Shown: positions 51,331 through 58,814 of the stretch, piece by piece
Numbering within the stretch: position 1 is the first letter of the stretch
Layout of the letters: each line of letters starts with the position of its first letter
Source: Georgenia_A wangjunii
GTDB taxonomy: Bacteria; Actinomycetota; Actinomycetes; Actinomycetales; Actinomycetaceae
Assembly (NCBI RefSeq): GCF_036421915.1
Contig: NZ_JAZGOM010000001.1
Strand: one strand, 5' to 3'
DNA length: 64,000 nt
The notes under the pieces: generated by a model
Seen by the model: only the letters and a program-made list of their open reading frames with translations
Told to the model about the DNA's origin: nothing
The model's database searches: none
Translations under genes and position numbers: made by a program

Positions 51331-52644
51331 CTAGGGGTTGACGAGCTCCATCGCTGTCGGCAGCCAGAGGGACAGCTGCGGGACGAACACGACGATGAAG
51401 AGGCCACCGATGATGGAGAAGAGGAATGGCCACAGCTTGGCGATGACCGGTTCGATCCGCAGCCCGGCCACGCGTGAGCCGACGAAGAGGACGTTGCCGA
51501 CCGGTGGCGTGATGACGCCGACGCTGAGGTTGTAGACGATCATCGTGCCGAAGTGGACCGGGTCGATCCCGAACTGCTGGACGATCGGCAGGAAGATCGG
51601 CACGAAGATGAGGATCGCCGGCGTCGGGTCCATGAACGTCCCCACGACGAGCAGGATGATCATCATGAGGATGAGGATGACCGTCGGGCTGTCGGTGAAC
51701 CCGAGGACCGCGTCCGAGATGACGTCAGGGATCCGCGCGAAGGACATGACGAAGGACAGCGACGTCGAGACACCGACGAGGAGCATGACGATCGCCGTCG
51801 TCTGGCCCGCCTCGAGGAGGAGCCTGGGCAGGTCCTTCGGGCTGAAGCCCCGGTAGATCATGCCCAGGACGAGGCAGTAGGCGACGGCGATGGCCGCCGA
51901 CTCGGTCGCGGTGAAGACCCCGGCGAGGATGCCGCCGACGACGATGACGATCATGAGCAGGGATGGGACGGCCCGCCAGATGACCTTGACCCCCTGCCCG
52001 AGGCTCACGCGGTCCGCGCTCTTCATCTTCCCGGGCTGGCGGCGCGAGTAGAAGTAGACGACGAGCATGCAGGCGAGGATCCAGACGAGCCCGGGACCGA
52101 CACCGGCCATGAAGAGCGCGGCGATCGACGTGCTCGAGACGAGCGAGTAGACGATGAAGGTGTTGCTGGGCGGGATGAGCATGCCGGCAGGGGCGGAGGC
52201 GACGTTGACCGCGGCGGAGAACCGCCGGTCGTACCCGTCCTGGGCCATCCGGGGCTGCATGACCGTGCCGACAGCGGCTGCGGCGGCCACCGCGGCCCCC
52301 GAGACCGCGCCGAACATGCTGTTCGCGACGACGTTCGTCTGGGCGAGCCCGCCGGGGGCCCGCCCGACGACGACCTTGGCCGCGTCGATGAGCCTGCCGG
52401 CGATGCCGCCGCTGTTCATGAGGACGCCGGCGAGGACGAAGAACGGGATCGCGAGGAGCGGGAACGAGTTGATCCCGGTGTACATCCGCTGGGCGGTGAC
52501 GAGCACCGCCTGCTCGGCGCCGAGCAGCGGGATGGCGGCGACGAGGGTCGTCAGGCCCACGGTCACTGCGATCGGGAGGCTGATGACGATGCCGAGGGCG
52601 ATGCCCCCGAGCAGGATGAGCCCTGCGAGCGTCGACGGTTCCAT
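51331..52644 (-). CDS. dctM: TRAP transporter large permease (DctM type)
   Basis: 437-residue membrane protein with 12 or more helices. It shows SFPLLAIPFFVLAGVLMNSG, MFGAVSGAAVAAAAAVGTVM and MLIPPSNTFIVYS, the conserved ion and substrate regions of DctM. It drives Na+-coupled import of the substrate bound by DctP. The start overlaps the dctQ stop (TGATG); a GTG one codon upstream is an alternative. It is the last gene of dctP-dctQ-dctM. Confidence 0.93.
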   Translation of the reverse strand: MEPSTLAGLILLGGIALGIVISLPIAVTVGLTTLVAAIPLLGAEQAVLVTAQRMYTGINSFPLLAIPFFVLAGVLMNSGGIAGRLIDAAKVVVGRAPGGLAQTNVVANSMFGAVSGAAVAAAAAVGTVMQPRMAQDGYDRRFSAAVNVASAPAGMLIPPSNTFIVYSLVSSTSIAALFMAGVGPGLVWILACMLVVYFYSRRQPGKMKSADRVSLGQGVKVIWRAVPSLLMIVIVVGGILAGVFTATESAAIAVAYCLVLGMIYRGFSPKDLPRLLLEAGQTTAIVMLLVGVSTSLSFVMSFARIPDVISDAVLGFTDSPTVILILMMIILLVVGTFMDPTPAILIFVPIFLPIVQQFGIDPVHFGTMIVYNLSVGVITPPVGNVLFVGSRVAGLRIEPVIAKLWPFLFSIIGGLFIVVFVPQLSLWLPTAMELVNP

Positions 52645-53309
52645 CACGGCTCCCGGGTGTCGTTGTCGGTGGTGGACCCGCTGGCACCGCGGCGCTTCCT
52701 GCGGCCCGCGCGGGGGGTGCCGCTGCCGGGCTCGGGGGTGAGGCCGTCGACGTGGTCAGGCCCACCCTCGTCGTGGACCGTGCCGTCGGCGTCGGTGTGG
52801 CCGGCCGCCTCGGGCGGCAGCGAGACGTCGAGGTACGGGTCCTCCTCGCGGCGCAGCATCTGCACGACGAAGTAGAGGCTGTAGAGGGAGATGAGGACGC
52901 CGGCGACGGGGAGGGCGAGGTACATCTGCCCGATGGTGAAGGGCAGCGCACTGAGGTTCTGGTTCCACGCGCCCTGCGACGCGCGCCACCCACCCCAGAC
53001 GAGGACGACGAGGGCGAAGGCGAGGACGAGGACCTGGACGAGGATCGCCACGACCCGCTCGGCGGACTCGGGGAGCTTGCGCACGAGCAGCTCGACCGCG
53101 ATGTGCCCGCGCTGGCCGAAGACGTACGCGGAGGCGAGGAGCCCGAGCCAGACGAAGAGCTGGCGCGCTGCCTCCTCGGACCACGTGCTCGGGTCGCCGA
53201 CGAGCTCGCGGCTGGCGACCTGCCATACGACGACGGCGACGAGCACCGCGAACAGGACGATCGTGAACCACGCCAGGGCGGTGTCGAGCACCTTCTTGAC
53301 CGTGTCCAT
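52644..53309 (-). CDS. dctQ: TRAP transporter small permease (DctQ type)
   Basis: 221-residue four-helix protein. WSEEAARQLFVWLGLLASAYV and RGHIAVELLVRKLP are the DctQ signature segments. The last 55 residues are a charged Gly/Asp-rich cytoplasmic tail, longer than usual. It pairs with DctM; the genes overlap by one base. Confidence 0.9.
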   Translation of the reverse strand: MDTVKKVLDTALAWFTIVLFAVLVAVVVWQVASRELVGDPSTWSEEAARQLFVWLGLLASAYVFGQRGHIAVELLVRKLPESAERVVAILVQVLVLAFALVVLVWGGWRASQGAWNQNLSALPFTIGQMYLALPVAGVLISLYSLYFVVQMLRREEDPYLDVSLPPEAAGHTDADGTVHDEGGPDHVDGLTPEPGSGTPRAGRRKRRGASGSTTDNDTREP

Positions 53310-53376
53310 GTCTCCTCACCTCCTTTCCTGCCCGCCGGGCGCGTGCGCGCCCGGCGGGGCTGCGGGGACTGGTGCG

Positions 53377-54417
53377 TTACTCGGCCGCGGCGCGGGCCGC
53401 GTCGAAGAGGGCCTGCTGGCTCTCGTTGGTGATGAACTCGTCCGCGAGCGGCTCGAGGACGGCGTTGAACGCCTCCTCGTCCACCTCGGAGAAGGTGGCT
53501 CCGCCGGCCTCGGCCTCGGCGACGGCCTCCTCCGTGGCGGTGGCCCACAGCTCCGTGTGCTCCTCGTGCGCGGCCGTCCACGCCTCGTCGAAGGCAGCGC
53601 GGTCCTCCTCGGACATCTCGCCGAGGACGTCCGCGTTGATGATGAGGTAGTCGAGGCCCACGAGGTGGTTCGTGTAGGACCAGTGCGGGGCCACCTCGTA
53701 GTGGCGCTGCGTGAAGAAGGAGACCTCGTTGTTCTCCGCGGCGTCGACGACGCCCGACTGGAGACCGGTGTAGAGCTCGCCGTAGGCCATCGGTGTGGCG
53801 GACGCGCCCATGGCCTCGGCCATGGCGATGTGGAGGTCCGACTCCTGGACGCGCAGCTTCGTGCCTGCCATGTCCTCCGGCGTCTCCACCGGTCCGAACG
53901 TCGTGTAGATGCTGCGCGCGCCCTGCGTGAACCCGCCCAGGACGGTCACGTTGTTCGACTCCTCGAGGGAGGCGTAGAGGTCGCCCGTGATCTCGGGGTC
54001 GTGGATGACGCGCATCTGGTGCTCGACGTCGTCGAAGACCTTGGGGAGGTTGAAGACGACGAAGTCCTCGTTGAGGTTCTCGAGCTGCGGCCCGGAGACG
54101 ATCGCCATCTCGACGGAGCCGTCGCCGACGAGCTGGAGGGCCTCGGCCTGCGCGCCCAGGGTCTCGTTGGGGTAGACGTCGATGCTCCAGCGCCCGCCGG
54201 TGGCCTCCTCGACAGCCGCACCCATGTTCTCGAGCGCGATGTAGGAGGGGTGCTCCTCGGTCTGGTTGAGCGCGAGGCGCATGGTGCGCCCGTCCGACGC
54301 TGCGGTGTCGCCACCGTCGCCACCCTCGGCGGCGTCGTCGCCGCCGCCGCACGCGGCGAGCAGCAGGCCAGTTGCGGCGACCGAGGAGATGATCGTGAAG
54401 GCCTTGGTGCGTCTCAT
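53377..54417 (-). CDS. dctP: TRAP transporter substrate-binding lipoprotein (DctP type)
   Basis: 346-residue extracytoplasmic solute receptor. The lipobox LLAAC puts the lipidated cysteine at 23. The fold has LNQTEEHPSYIALENMG, the carboxylate-binding arginine in GTKLRVQESDLH and YGELYTGLQSGVVDAAEN. TRAP receptors of this type bind sugar acids and other organic acids; uronate is the likely ligand given the neighbours. First gene of the operon; a regulon motif lies 200 bp upstream. Confidence 0.9.
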   Translation of the reverse strand: MRRTKAFTIISSVAATGLLLAACGGGDDAAEGGDGGDTAASDGRTMRLALNQTEEHPSYIALENMGAAVEEATGGRWSIDVYPNETLGAQAEALQLVGDGSVEMAIVSGPQLENLNEDFVVFNLPKVFDDVEHQMRVIHDPEITGDLYASLEESNNVTVLGGFTQGARSIYTTFGPVETPEDMAGTKLRVQESDLHIAMAEAMGASATPMAYGELYTGLQSGVVDAAENNEVSFFTQRHYEVAPHWSYTNHLVGLDYLIINADVLGEMSEEDRAAFDEAWTAAHEEHTELWATATEEAVAEAEAGGATFSEVDEEAFNAVLEPLADEFITNESQQALFDAARAAAE

Positions 54418-54617
54418 GTGTGTGGGTCCATTCTGCTGGTGTGCGCCTTCGGCGGTGCACTCGGCGTTTCGTCCTGGGAACCGTGGGTGTCCCAGATGCG
54501 CGTCCCCCGGCTCGTGACCGGCGGAGCTGTCACGCCGCTCATGACGAGCGATCCGGTCGGGGCGCCGGGAGGTGACACACGTCATTCAGCCAGCCACGGG
54601 TGACCCGGGGATAGTTG

Positions 54618-54633
54618 TTGCCACGAGTTGCCA
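54618..54633 (-). promoter_or_regulatory. Predicted uronate-regulon operator, copy 2 (TRAP operon)
   Basis: On the minus strand TGGCAAC-TC-GTGGCAA is a perfect copy of the consensus, in the 237-bp region before dctP. A -10-like TATCCC lies just downstream. Confidence 0.65.
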
Positions 54634-54654
54634 TATCACGATCCGGACACCGTC

Positions 54655-55329
54655 CTAGTCGTGGGAGGCGGCGATCTGGGCCGCGAGGTGGCCGGCACCG
54701 TACCCGTTGTCGATGTTGACGACCGCCACGCCGGGCGAGCAGGCGTTGAGCATGGAGAGCAGCGGAGCGAGCCCCCCGAAGGCGGCGCCGTACCCGACCG
54801 ACGTCGGGACGGCGACGACGGGCGCGGAGACGAGGCCCGCGACGACGCTCGGGAGGGCACCGTCCATCCCCGCCGCGACGACGACGGCGCGTGCCGAGCG
54901 CAGCAGGTCGAGACGGGCGAGGACGCGGTGGAGACCGGCGACGCCGACGTCGACGACGAGCTCCGTGCGACGCCCGAGGTGCTGCGCGGTGAGCTCGGCC
55001 TCGCGGGCCACGGGCAGGTCGGACGTGCCGGCGCTGACGACGACGACGAGGCCGCCGGTCGGCTCGGGCGGCTCGGGCGGCCAGGCGAGGAGGCGGGCCG
55101 CCGGGTCGTAGCCGGCGTCGGGCAGCGCCGCCAGGACGGCGGCGGCGTGATCCGGCTCGGCGCGCGTGAAGAGCGCCCGGGTACCGGTCCGCCCGATCTC
55201 GGCGGCGATGAGACCCACCTGCTCGGGCGTCTTGGGGCCGCAGAGGATCGCCTCGGGGTACCCGCGTCGGGCCTCGCGGCCGAGGTCGAGGTTGGCGACG
55301 TCGGGGATGTCGCCGGGTCTCCCGGTCAC
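54655..55329 (-). CDS. larB: Nickel-pincer cofactor biosynthesis protein LarB
   Basis: 224-residue PurE-like carboxylase/hydrolase that starts the pincer cofactor from nicotinic acid adenine dinucleotide. It has YPEAILCGPKTPEQV, VVVSAGTSDLPVAREAELTA and GMDGALPSVVAGL with VAVPTSVGYGA. GTG start overlaps the larE stop (GTGA). It is slightly shorter than typical LarB, losing N-terminal residues only. Confidence 0.93.
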   Translation of the reverse strand: MTGRPGDIPDVANLDLGREARRGYPEAILCGPKTPEQVGLIAAEIGRTGTRALFTRAEPDHAAAVLAALPDAGYDPAARLLAWPPEPPEPTGGLVVVVSAGTSDLPVAREAELTAQHLGRRTELVVDVGVAGLHRVLARLDLLRSARAVVVAAGMDGALPSVVAGLVSAPVVAVPTSVGYGAAFGGLAPLLSMLNACSPGVAVVNIDNGYGAGHLAAQIAASHD

Positions 55330-56159
55330 GGGCGCACCGCGACGAGCGGGAGGGTGAACGCACCGGACTGGATCCCGCGCAGGTCGAGCGCGACGAAGCG
55401 GAAGCCGGCGGCGCTCACCGCCGCGTGGAGGGCCTCGTGCAGCTCGGCGGCGCGCGGGATGTCCGCGGCGAGGAGCTCGACCCGGGCCACGTCCCCGTGG
55501 TGGCGCACGCGGCAGTCCGCGAAGCCGAGCCGGCGCACGGCCGCCTCGGCCACGTCCACCTGGCGGAGCTTGTCGGGGGTGACCTCCTGGAAGTGCGGGA
55601 TCCGGGAGGCGAGGCACGGCGCCGCCGGCTTGTCCGCGACCGGCACGTCGAGCGCCCGAGCGACCGCCCGGACCATGGCCTTCGTCAGACCCGCTTCCGC
55701 GAGCGGGCGCAGGACGGCGTGGTTCGTCGCCGCCTGGGAGCCGGGCCGGTCCGGCCGGAGCGCGTCGTCGGCGTTCTCGCCGTAGGCGACGGCCGCGAGG
55801 GCGAGGTCGGCCACGAGCTCGTCGGAGATGCGGGCGAAGAGCTCGTCCTTGCAGTGGAAGCACCGGTCCGGGCCGTTGGCGCGGTACGCCGGTGAGTCAC
55901 CCTCGTGGGTGACGACCTCGACCACCCGCGCTCCGATGCTGGCCGCCGTCGTGTGCGCGCGCGTCCGCTCGTCCGTGGCGAGGGAGGGCGAGACCCCGAG
56001 GATGGCGACGACGGAGCCGGCACCGAGCGTGCGGACCGCGAGCGCGAGCAGCGTCGCCGAGTCCACCCCGCCCGAGTAGGCGACTCCGAGCGGGGCCCGG
56101 CCCGCCAGGAGGGTGGCGACGCGGTCGATGCTCGCGTCCACGCCCAGGTCGTTGCTCAC
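55326..56159 (-). CDS. larE: Sacrificial sulfur transferase LarE
   Basis: 277-residue ATP-pyrophosphatase-fold enzyme that donates sulfur to the pincer cofactor. PP-loop SGGVDS at 29-34, CFHCK at 100-104, and the sulfur-donor cysteine C182 in PCLASRIP. The GTG at 56159 is preferred because GAGGAGG lies 8 bases upstream. It forms a larE-larB operon divergent from lacI; larC is absent. Confidence 0.93.
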   Translation of the reverse strand: MSNDLGVDASIDRVATLLAGRAPLGVAYSGGVDSATLLALAVRTLGAGSVVAILGVSPSLATDERTRAHTTAASIGARVVEVVTHEGDSPAYRANGPDRCFHCKDELFARISDELVADLALAAVAYGENADDALRPDRPGSQAATNHAVLRPLAEAGLTKAMVRAVARALDVPVADKPAAPCLASRIPHFQEVTPDKLRQVDVAEAAVRRLGFADCRVRHHGDVARVELLAADIPRAAELHEALHAAVSAAGFRFVALDLRGIQSGAFTLPLVAVRP

Positions 56160-56264
56160 GTCGGTGCCTCCTCGTTCGTGCCTCATGGACTGGCGCCGGA
56201 GGCGGTGCGAGGACCGCGCGGCCACGCCCCTTTGTCTCACCACGGCCGCGACGGGGCCAACTGG

Positions 56265-56280
56265 TTGCCACGGGTTGCCA
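56265..56280 (+). promoter_or_regulatory. Predicted uronate-regulon operator, copy 3 (lacI/larE)
   Basis: TTGCCAC-GG-GTTGCCA is a perfect copy on this strand. The first TTGCCA coincides with a -35 hexamer spaced 18 bp from -10 TAGCGT (56289-56294), so binding should repress lacI. The region is shared with the divergent larE promoter. Confidence 0.7.
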
Positions 56281-56288
56281 GTCGCGCA

Positions 56289-56294
56289 TAGCGT
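56289..56294 (+). promoter_or_regulatory. -10 element of lacI
   Basis: TAGCGT lies 7 bases before the ATG at 56302 and 18 bp after -35 TTGCCA. Confidence 0.6.
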
Positions 56295-56301
56295 CACGGC
56301 C

Positions 56302-57327
56302 ATGGGGTCCGAACCTGAGGGTATGCCCCGTCGCGTGACGATCTACGACGTCGCGCGTGAGGCGGGTGTCGCCGCGTCGACCGTGTCCAGGGCACTGGCC
56401 CGGCCGGGCCGCGTCAATGCGACGACGGCGCAGCACGTCCGTGACGCCGCGGAACGGCTCGGGTACCGGCTCGACCACGGCAACCGGGCGCCGGCGCCGC
56501 TGCGCGGGACGCGCCTGCTCGGCGTCCTCGTCGCCGACATCACGAACCCGCTCTTCGCTCAGGTGGTCCGCGGGGCGGAGCAGGCGGCCATCGAGATGGG
56601 GTACACGCTCCTCATCGCGGACACGCAGGAGTCGGAGGAGCGTGAACGTGCGGCTCTCGACCGCATCCTCGGCTCCGTCGAGGGGATCCTCCTCACGAGC
56701 CCGCGGATGTCCGAGACAGGCATCCGGGCGATCGCCAAGCAGCGCCCGACCGTCGTCCTCAACCGGGTCGTCCGCGGCCTGCCGAGCGTCCTCACCGACA
56801 GCGCCCGCGGCACGCGCCGCGCTGCCGAGCACCTCGGGACCCTCGGGCACGAGCGCATCACCTACCTCGCGGGGCCCGCCGCCTCCTGGGCGGACGGGGT
56901 GCGCTGGCGGAGCCTGCGGGAGGCCGCGCTCGAGCTCGAGCTCCGGGTCCGGCGCGTGGGCCCGGTCGCCCCGACGGTGGCCGGGGGCGAGCAGGCCGCC
57001 CGGCTCTGGGCGCAGCGGCCCACGAGCGCGGTGCTCGCGTACAACGACCTCGTCGCGGTCGGTTTCGTCCGCGGCGTGCGGGCCATGGGGCTGAGCGTGC
57101 CCGCCAACGTCAGCGTCGTCGGGTTCGACAACACCGAGATGGCGGCGCTCGTGCACCCGGCGCTGACGACCGTCGCCAGCCCCCGTCAGGCGCTCGGCGG
57201 GACGGCCGCGCGCAATCTCATCGCCGTCATCGGCGGGGCGAGGCCCACGGCTGAGCCGCTGCTCCTGCCCGTCAAGCTCGTCGTCCGGGACACGACCGCC
57301 CGCCGCCGCGGGGAGCCGTTCGGCTAG
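56302..57327 (+). CDS. LacI family transcriptional regulator
   Basis: 341-residue regulator. HTH at 13-32 (YDVAREAGVAASTVSRAL), then the hinge and a periplasmic-binding-like ligand domain (LLGVLVADITNPLFAQVVRG, SVVGFDNTEMAALVHPALTT). It sits at the centre of the sugar-acid locus and has a motif copy over its own promoter; it is the best candidate to read the motifs at 47600, 54618, 56265 and 58759. The inducer is probably a uronate or aldonate. An ATG at 56323 is an alternative start. Confidence 0.9.
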   Translation: MGSEPEGMPRRVTIYDVAREAGVAASTVSRALARPGRVNATTAQHVRDAAERLGYRLDHGNRAPAPLRGTRLLGVLVADITNPLFAQVVRGAEQAAIEMGYTLLIADTQESEERERAALDRILGSVEGILLTSPRMSETGIRAIAKQRPTVVLNRVVRGLPSVLTDSARGTRRAAEHLGTLGHERITYLAGPAASWADGVRWRSLREAALELELRVRRVGPVAPTVAGGEQAARLWAQRPTSAVLAYNDLVAVGFVRGVRAMGLSVPANVSVVGFDNTEMAALVHPALTTVASPRQALGGTAARNLIAVIGGARPTAEPLLLPVKLVVRDTTARRRGEPFG

Positions 57328-57346
57328 GACGGCCTGGCACGGACCG

Positions 57347-57373
57347 CGGCCGGGCGCCCGAGGGTCCCGGCCG
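57347..57373. terminator. Hairpin between convergent lacI and larA
   Basis: CGGCCGGG (57347-57354) pairs with CCCGGCCG (57366-57373), loop of 11 bases. Confidence 0.6.
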
Positions 57374-57379
57374 TGGCCG

Positions 57380-58696
57380 TCAGTGCCGGAGCTCGTGCTC
57401 CGCGCGTTGCTCGAGCTTTTCGCGCGTCGCCCACAGCCCGGCCGACGGCGTCGAGATGTAGTAGACCTCCTCGCCGTCGGGCATCGTGTTCCAGCCGTCT
57501 TTCATGACGGCGGGGTCGTAGCGCTCGAGGGCCTCGGCGAGGTCCATGTAGCCGTAGCCGACGGATTCGATCTCCTCGCGGCTGAGACGCGCCGGCGCGT
57601 AGGTGATGGTGAAACGCCCCTCGGACGAGCCGTGGACGAGGTGCGCGGTGCCGTGCGGGATGTCCTGCATGTCCGGCTCGCTCTGGTAGAGCCGCACCGC
57701 CTCCGCCTGGGAGATGTACCCGTACTTGCGGACGAGCGCGTCCACCTCCGGCTGCTCCCCGAAGCGCTCGACGCCGGGGGCGATGACGAGGAGCTCACCG
57801 CCGTCGGCGATGGCCATCCGTGTGCGGTAGACGGCCTTGTTCGCCACCCACGTCGCACGGAACTCGTCCGCCTGCATGACGGCGACGACCTTGCGCACCG
57901 GCTCGTCGAACTGCGTGATGTTCTGCGCGAGGCTCGCTCGGGCGGCGTCGTAGTACGTCTCGAGGTCGTCGCCGACGTAGACGCCCGTGTGGGCGAGGTT
58001 CCCGTCGTCGTCGTAGTCCATGACCACCTGGAGGTAGACGTCGGGGAGGTCGGCGAGGAAGTGCTCCTCGGCGTAGTTGAAGCACGCCCGCACCGGCGTG
58101 AGGAGGTTGCCGAGGTTGTTCTCGATGCCGTAGACGGCGGACGCCATGTGCGAGGCCCCGAGGAGACGCTTGCCCCCGAGCCCGATGAAGTAGTTCTTGT
58201 TGTGGTTGGCGAAGCCGAGGACCTCGTGGGGCACGACGTGACCGACATTGATGATGAGGTCCCACTGCTCGGTGACGAGCATCGTGTTGAGGTCGATCGG
58301 CATCTCCCAGTCGACCGCGCCGCCCGTCGCCTCCCGCACGACCTCGGCGGGCACGGTCCCGACGTTCGTCACGCCGTTCTTCCAGTCGTGGGCGTGGATC
58401 CGCTCCTCCGGGATGGAGCCGAACATCCACCGGTTCTCCTCCGGGGTGTGCGGCACGTGCTGCCCGAGGGTGGGGATGACGTGCACCTCCGCGCCCTCGG
58501 CGTCGAGCAGCTGGTAGAGCCGCTCGGTGATCCAACCTGAGCCGGAGTGGGCGCGCGTGAGGTCCGGGGGCAGGAGGAGCACCCGCCGGAGCTCCGCGAC
58601 GCCCAGGCGCTCGCGTGCCTCGGCGAGCAGCCGCTCGCACAGCGCCTCGATGTCGGCGCGGGGGATGAACCGAGCTTCAGATGAGAACCAAGTCAT
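57380..58696 (-). CDS. larA: LarA-type nickel-dependent racemase/epimerase, divergent subfamily
   Basis: 438-residue member of the lactate racemase superfamily (DUF2088 type). The spacing H157-K167-H183 equals that of H174-K184-H200 in L. plantarum LarA, the acid/base His, pincer-binding Lys and Ni-ligand His. The usual SGG(R/A)K around the lysine is replaced by ANHNK, so this is a distinct subfamily. Other motifs: DLTRAHSGSG (45-54) and GHVVPHEVLGF (152-162). Leaderless start: TACGGT (58703-58708) lies 6 bases upstream. It is divergent from uxaC. Proposed substrate is a sugar acid, probably mannonate/gluconate. Confidence 0.85.
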   Translation of the reverse strand: MTWFSSEARFIPRADIEALCERLLAEARERLGVAELRRVLLLPPDLTRAHSGSGWITERLYQLLDAEGAEVHVIPTLGQHVPHTPEENRWMFGSIPEERIHAHDWKNGVTNVGTVPAEVVREATGGAVDWEMPIDLNTMLVTEQWDLIINVGHVVPHEVLGFANHNKNYFIGLGGKRLLGASHMASAVYGIENNLGNLLTPVRACFNYAEEHFLADLPDVYLQVVMDYDDDGNLAHTGVYVGDDLETYYDAARASLAQNITQFDEPVRKVVAVMQADEFRATWVANKAVYRTRMAIADGGELLVIAPGVERFGEQPEVDALVRKYGYISQAEAVRLYQSEPDMQDIPHGTAHLVHGSSEGRFTITYAPARLSREEIESVGYGYMDLAEALERYDPAVMKDGWNTMPDGEEVYYISTPSAGLWATREKLEQRAEHELRH

Positions 58697-58702
58697 GGCA
58701 GG

Positions 58703-58708
58703 ACCGTA
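58703..58708 (-). promoter_or_regulatory. -10 element of larA
   Basis: TACGGT on the minus strand lies 6 bases before the ATG; a -35-like GGGACA (58726-58731) is 17 bp away. Confidence 0.6.
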
Positions 58709-58758
58709 GACCGATGGGTGCCGCATGTCCCTTCCCGCCCGGAGTTGCCGCCCCCGGG

Positions 58759-58774
58759 TGGCAACTGGTGGCAA
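58759..58774 (+). promoter_or_regulatory. Predicted uronate-regulon operator, copy 4 (larA/uxaC)
   Basis: TGGCAAC-TG-GTGGCAA is a perfect copy, placed 5 bp upstream of the uxaC -35 and 27 bp upstream of the larA -35. A position outside both promoters suits activation or looping rather than simple blocking. Confidence 0.7.
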
Positions 58775-58779
58775 TTTCT

Positions 58780-58808
58780 TTGCACGGGGGTGCCGCCCTG
58801 GCAAGCAT
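58780..58808 (+). promoter_or_regulatory. uxaC promoter
   Basis: -35 TTGCAC (58780-58785), a 17-bp spacer and -10 AAGCAT (58803-58808), six bases before the ATG at 58815. Confidence 0.55.
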
Positions 58809-58814
58809 GGCCGC

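Noticed and set aside
58725..58814. Earlier start for UxaC at 58725
   Set aside because: It would place the operator and promoter inside the gene, and the extra 30 residues have no counterpart in the family.
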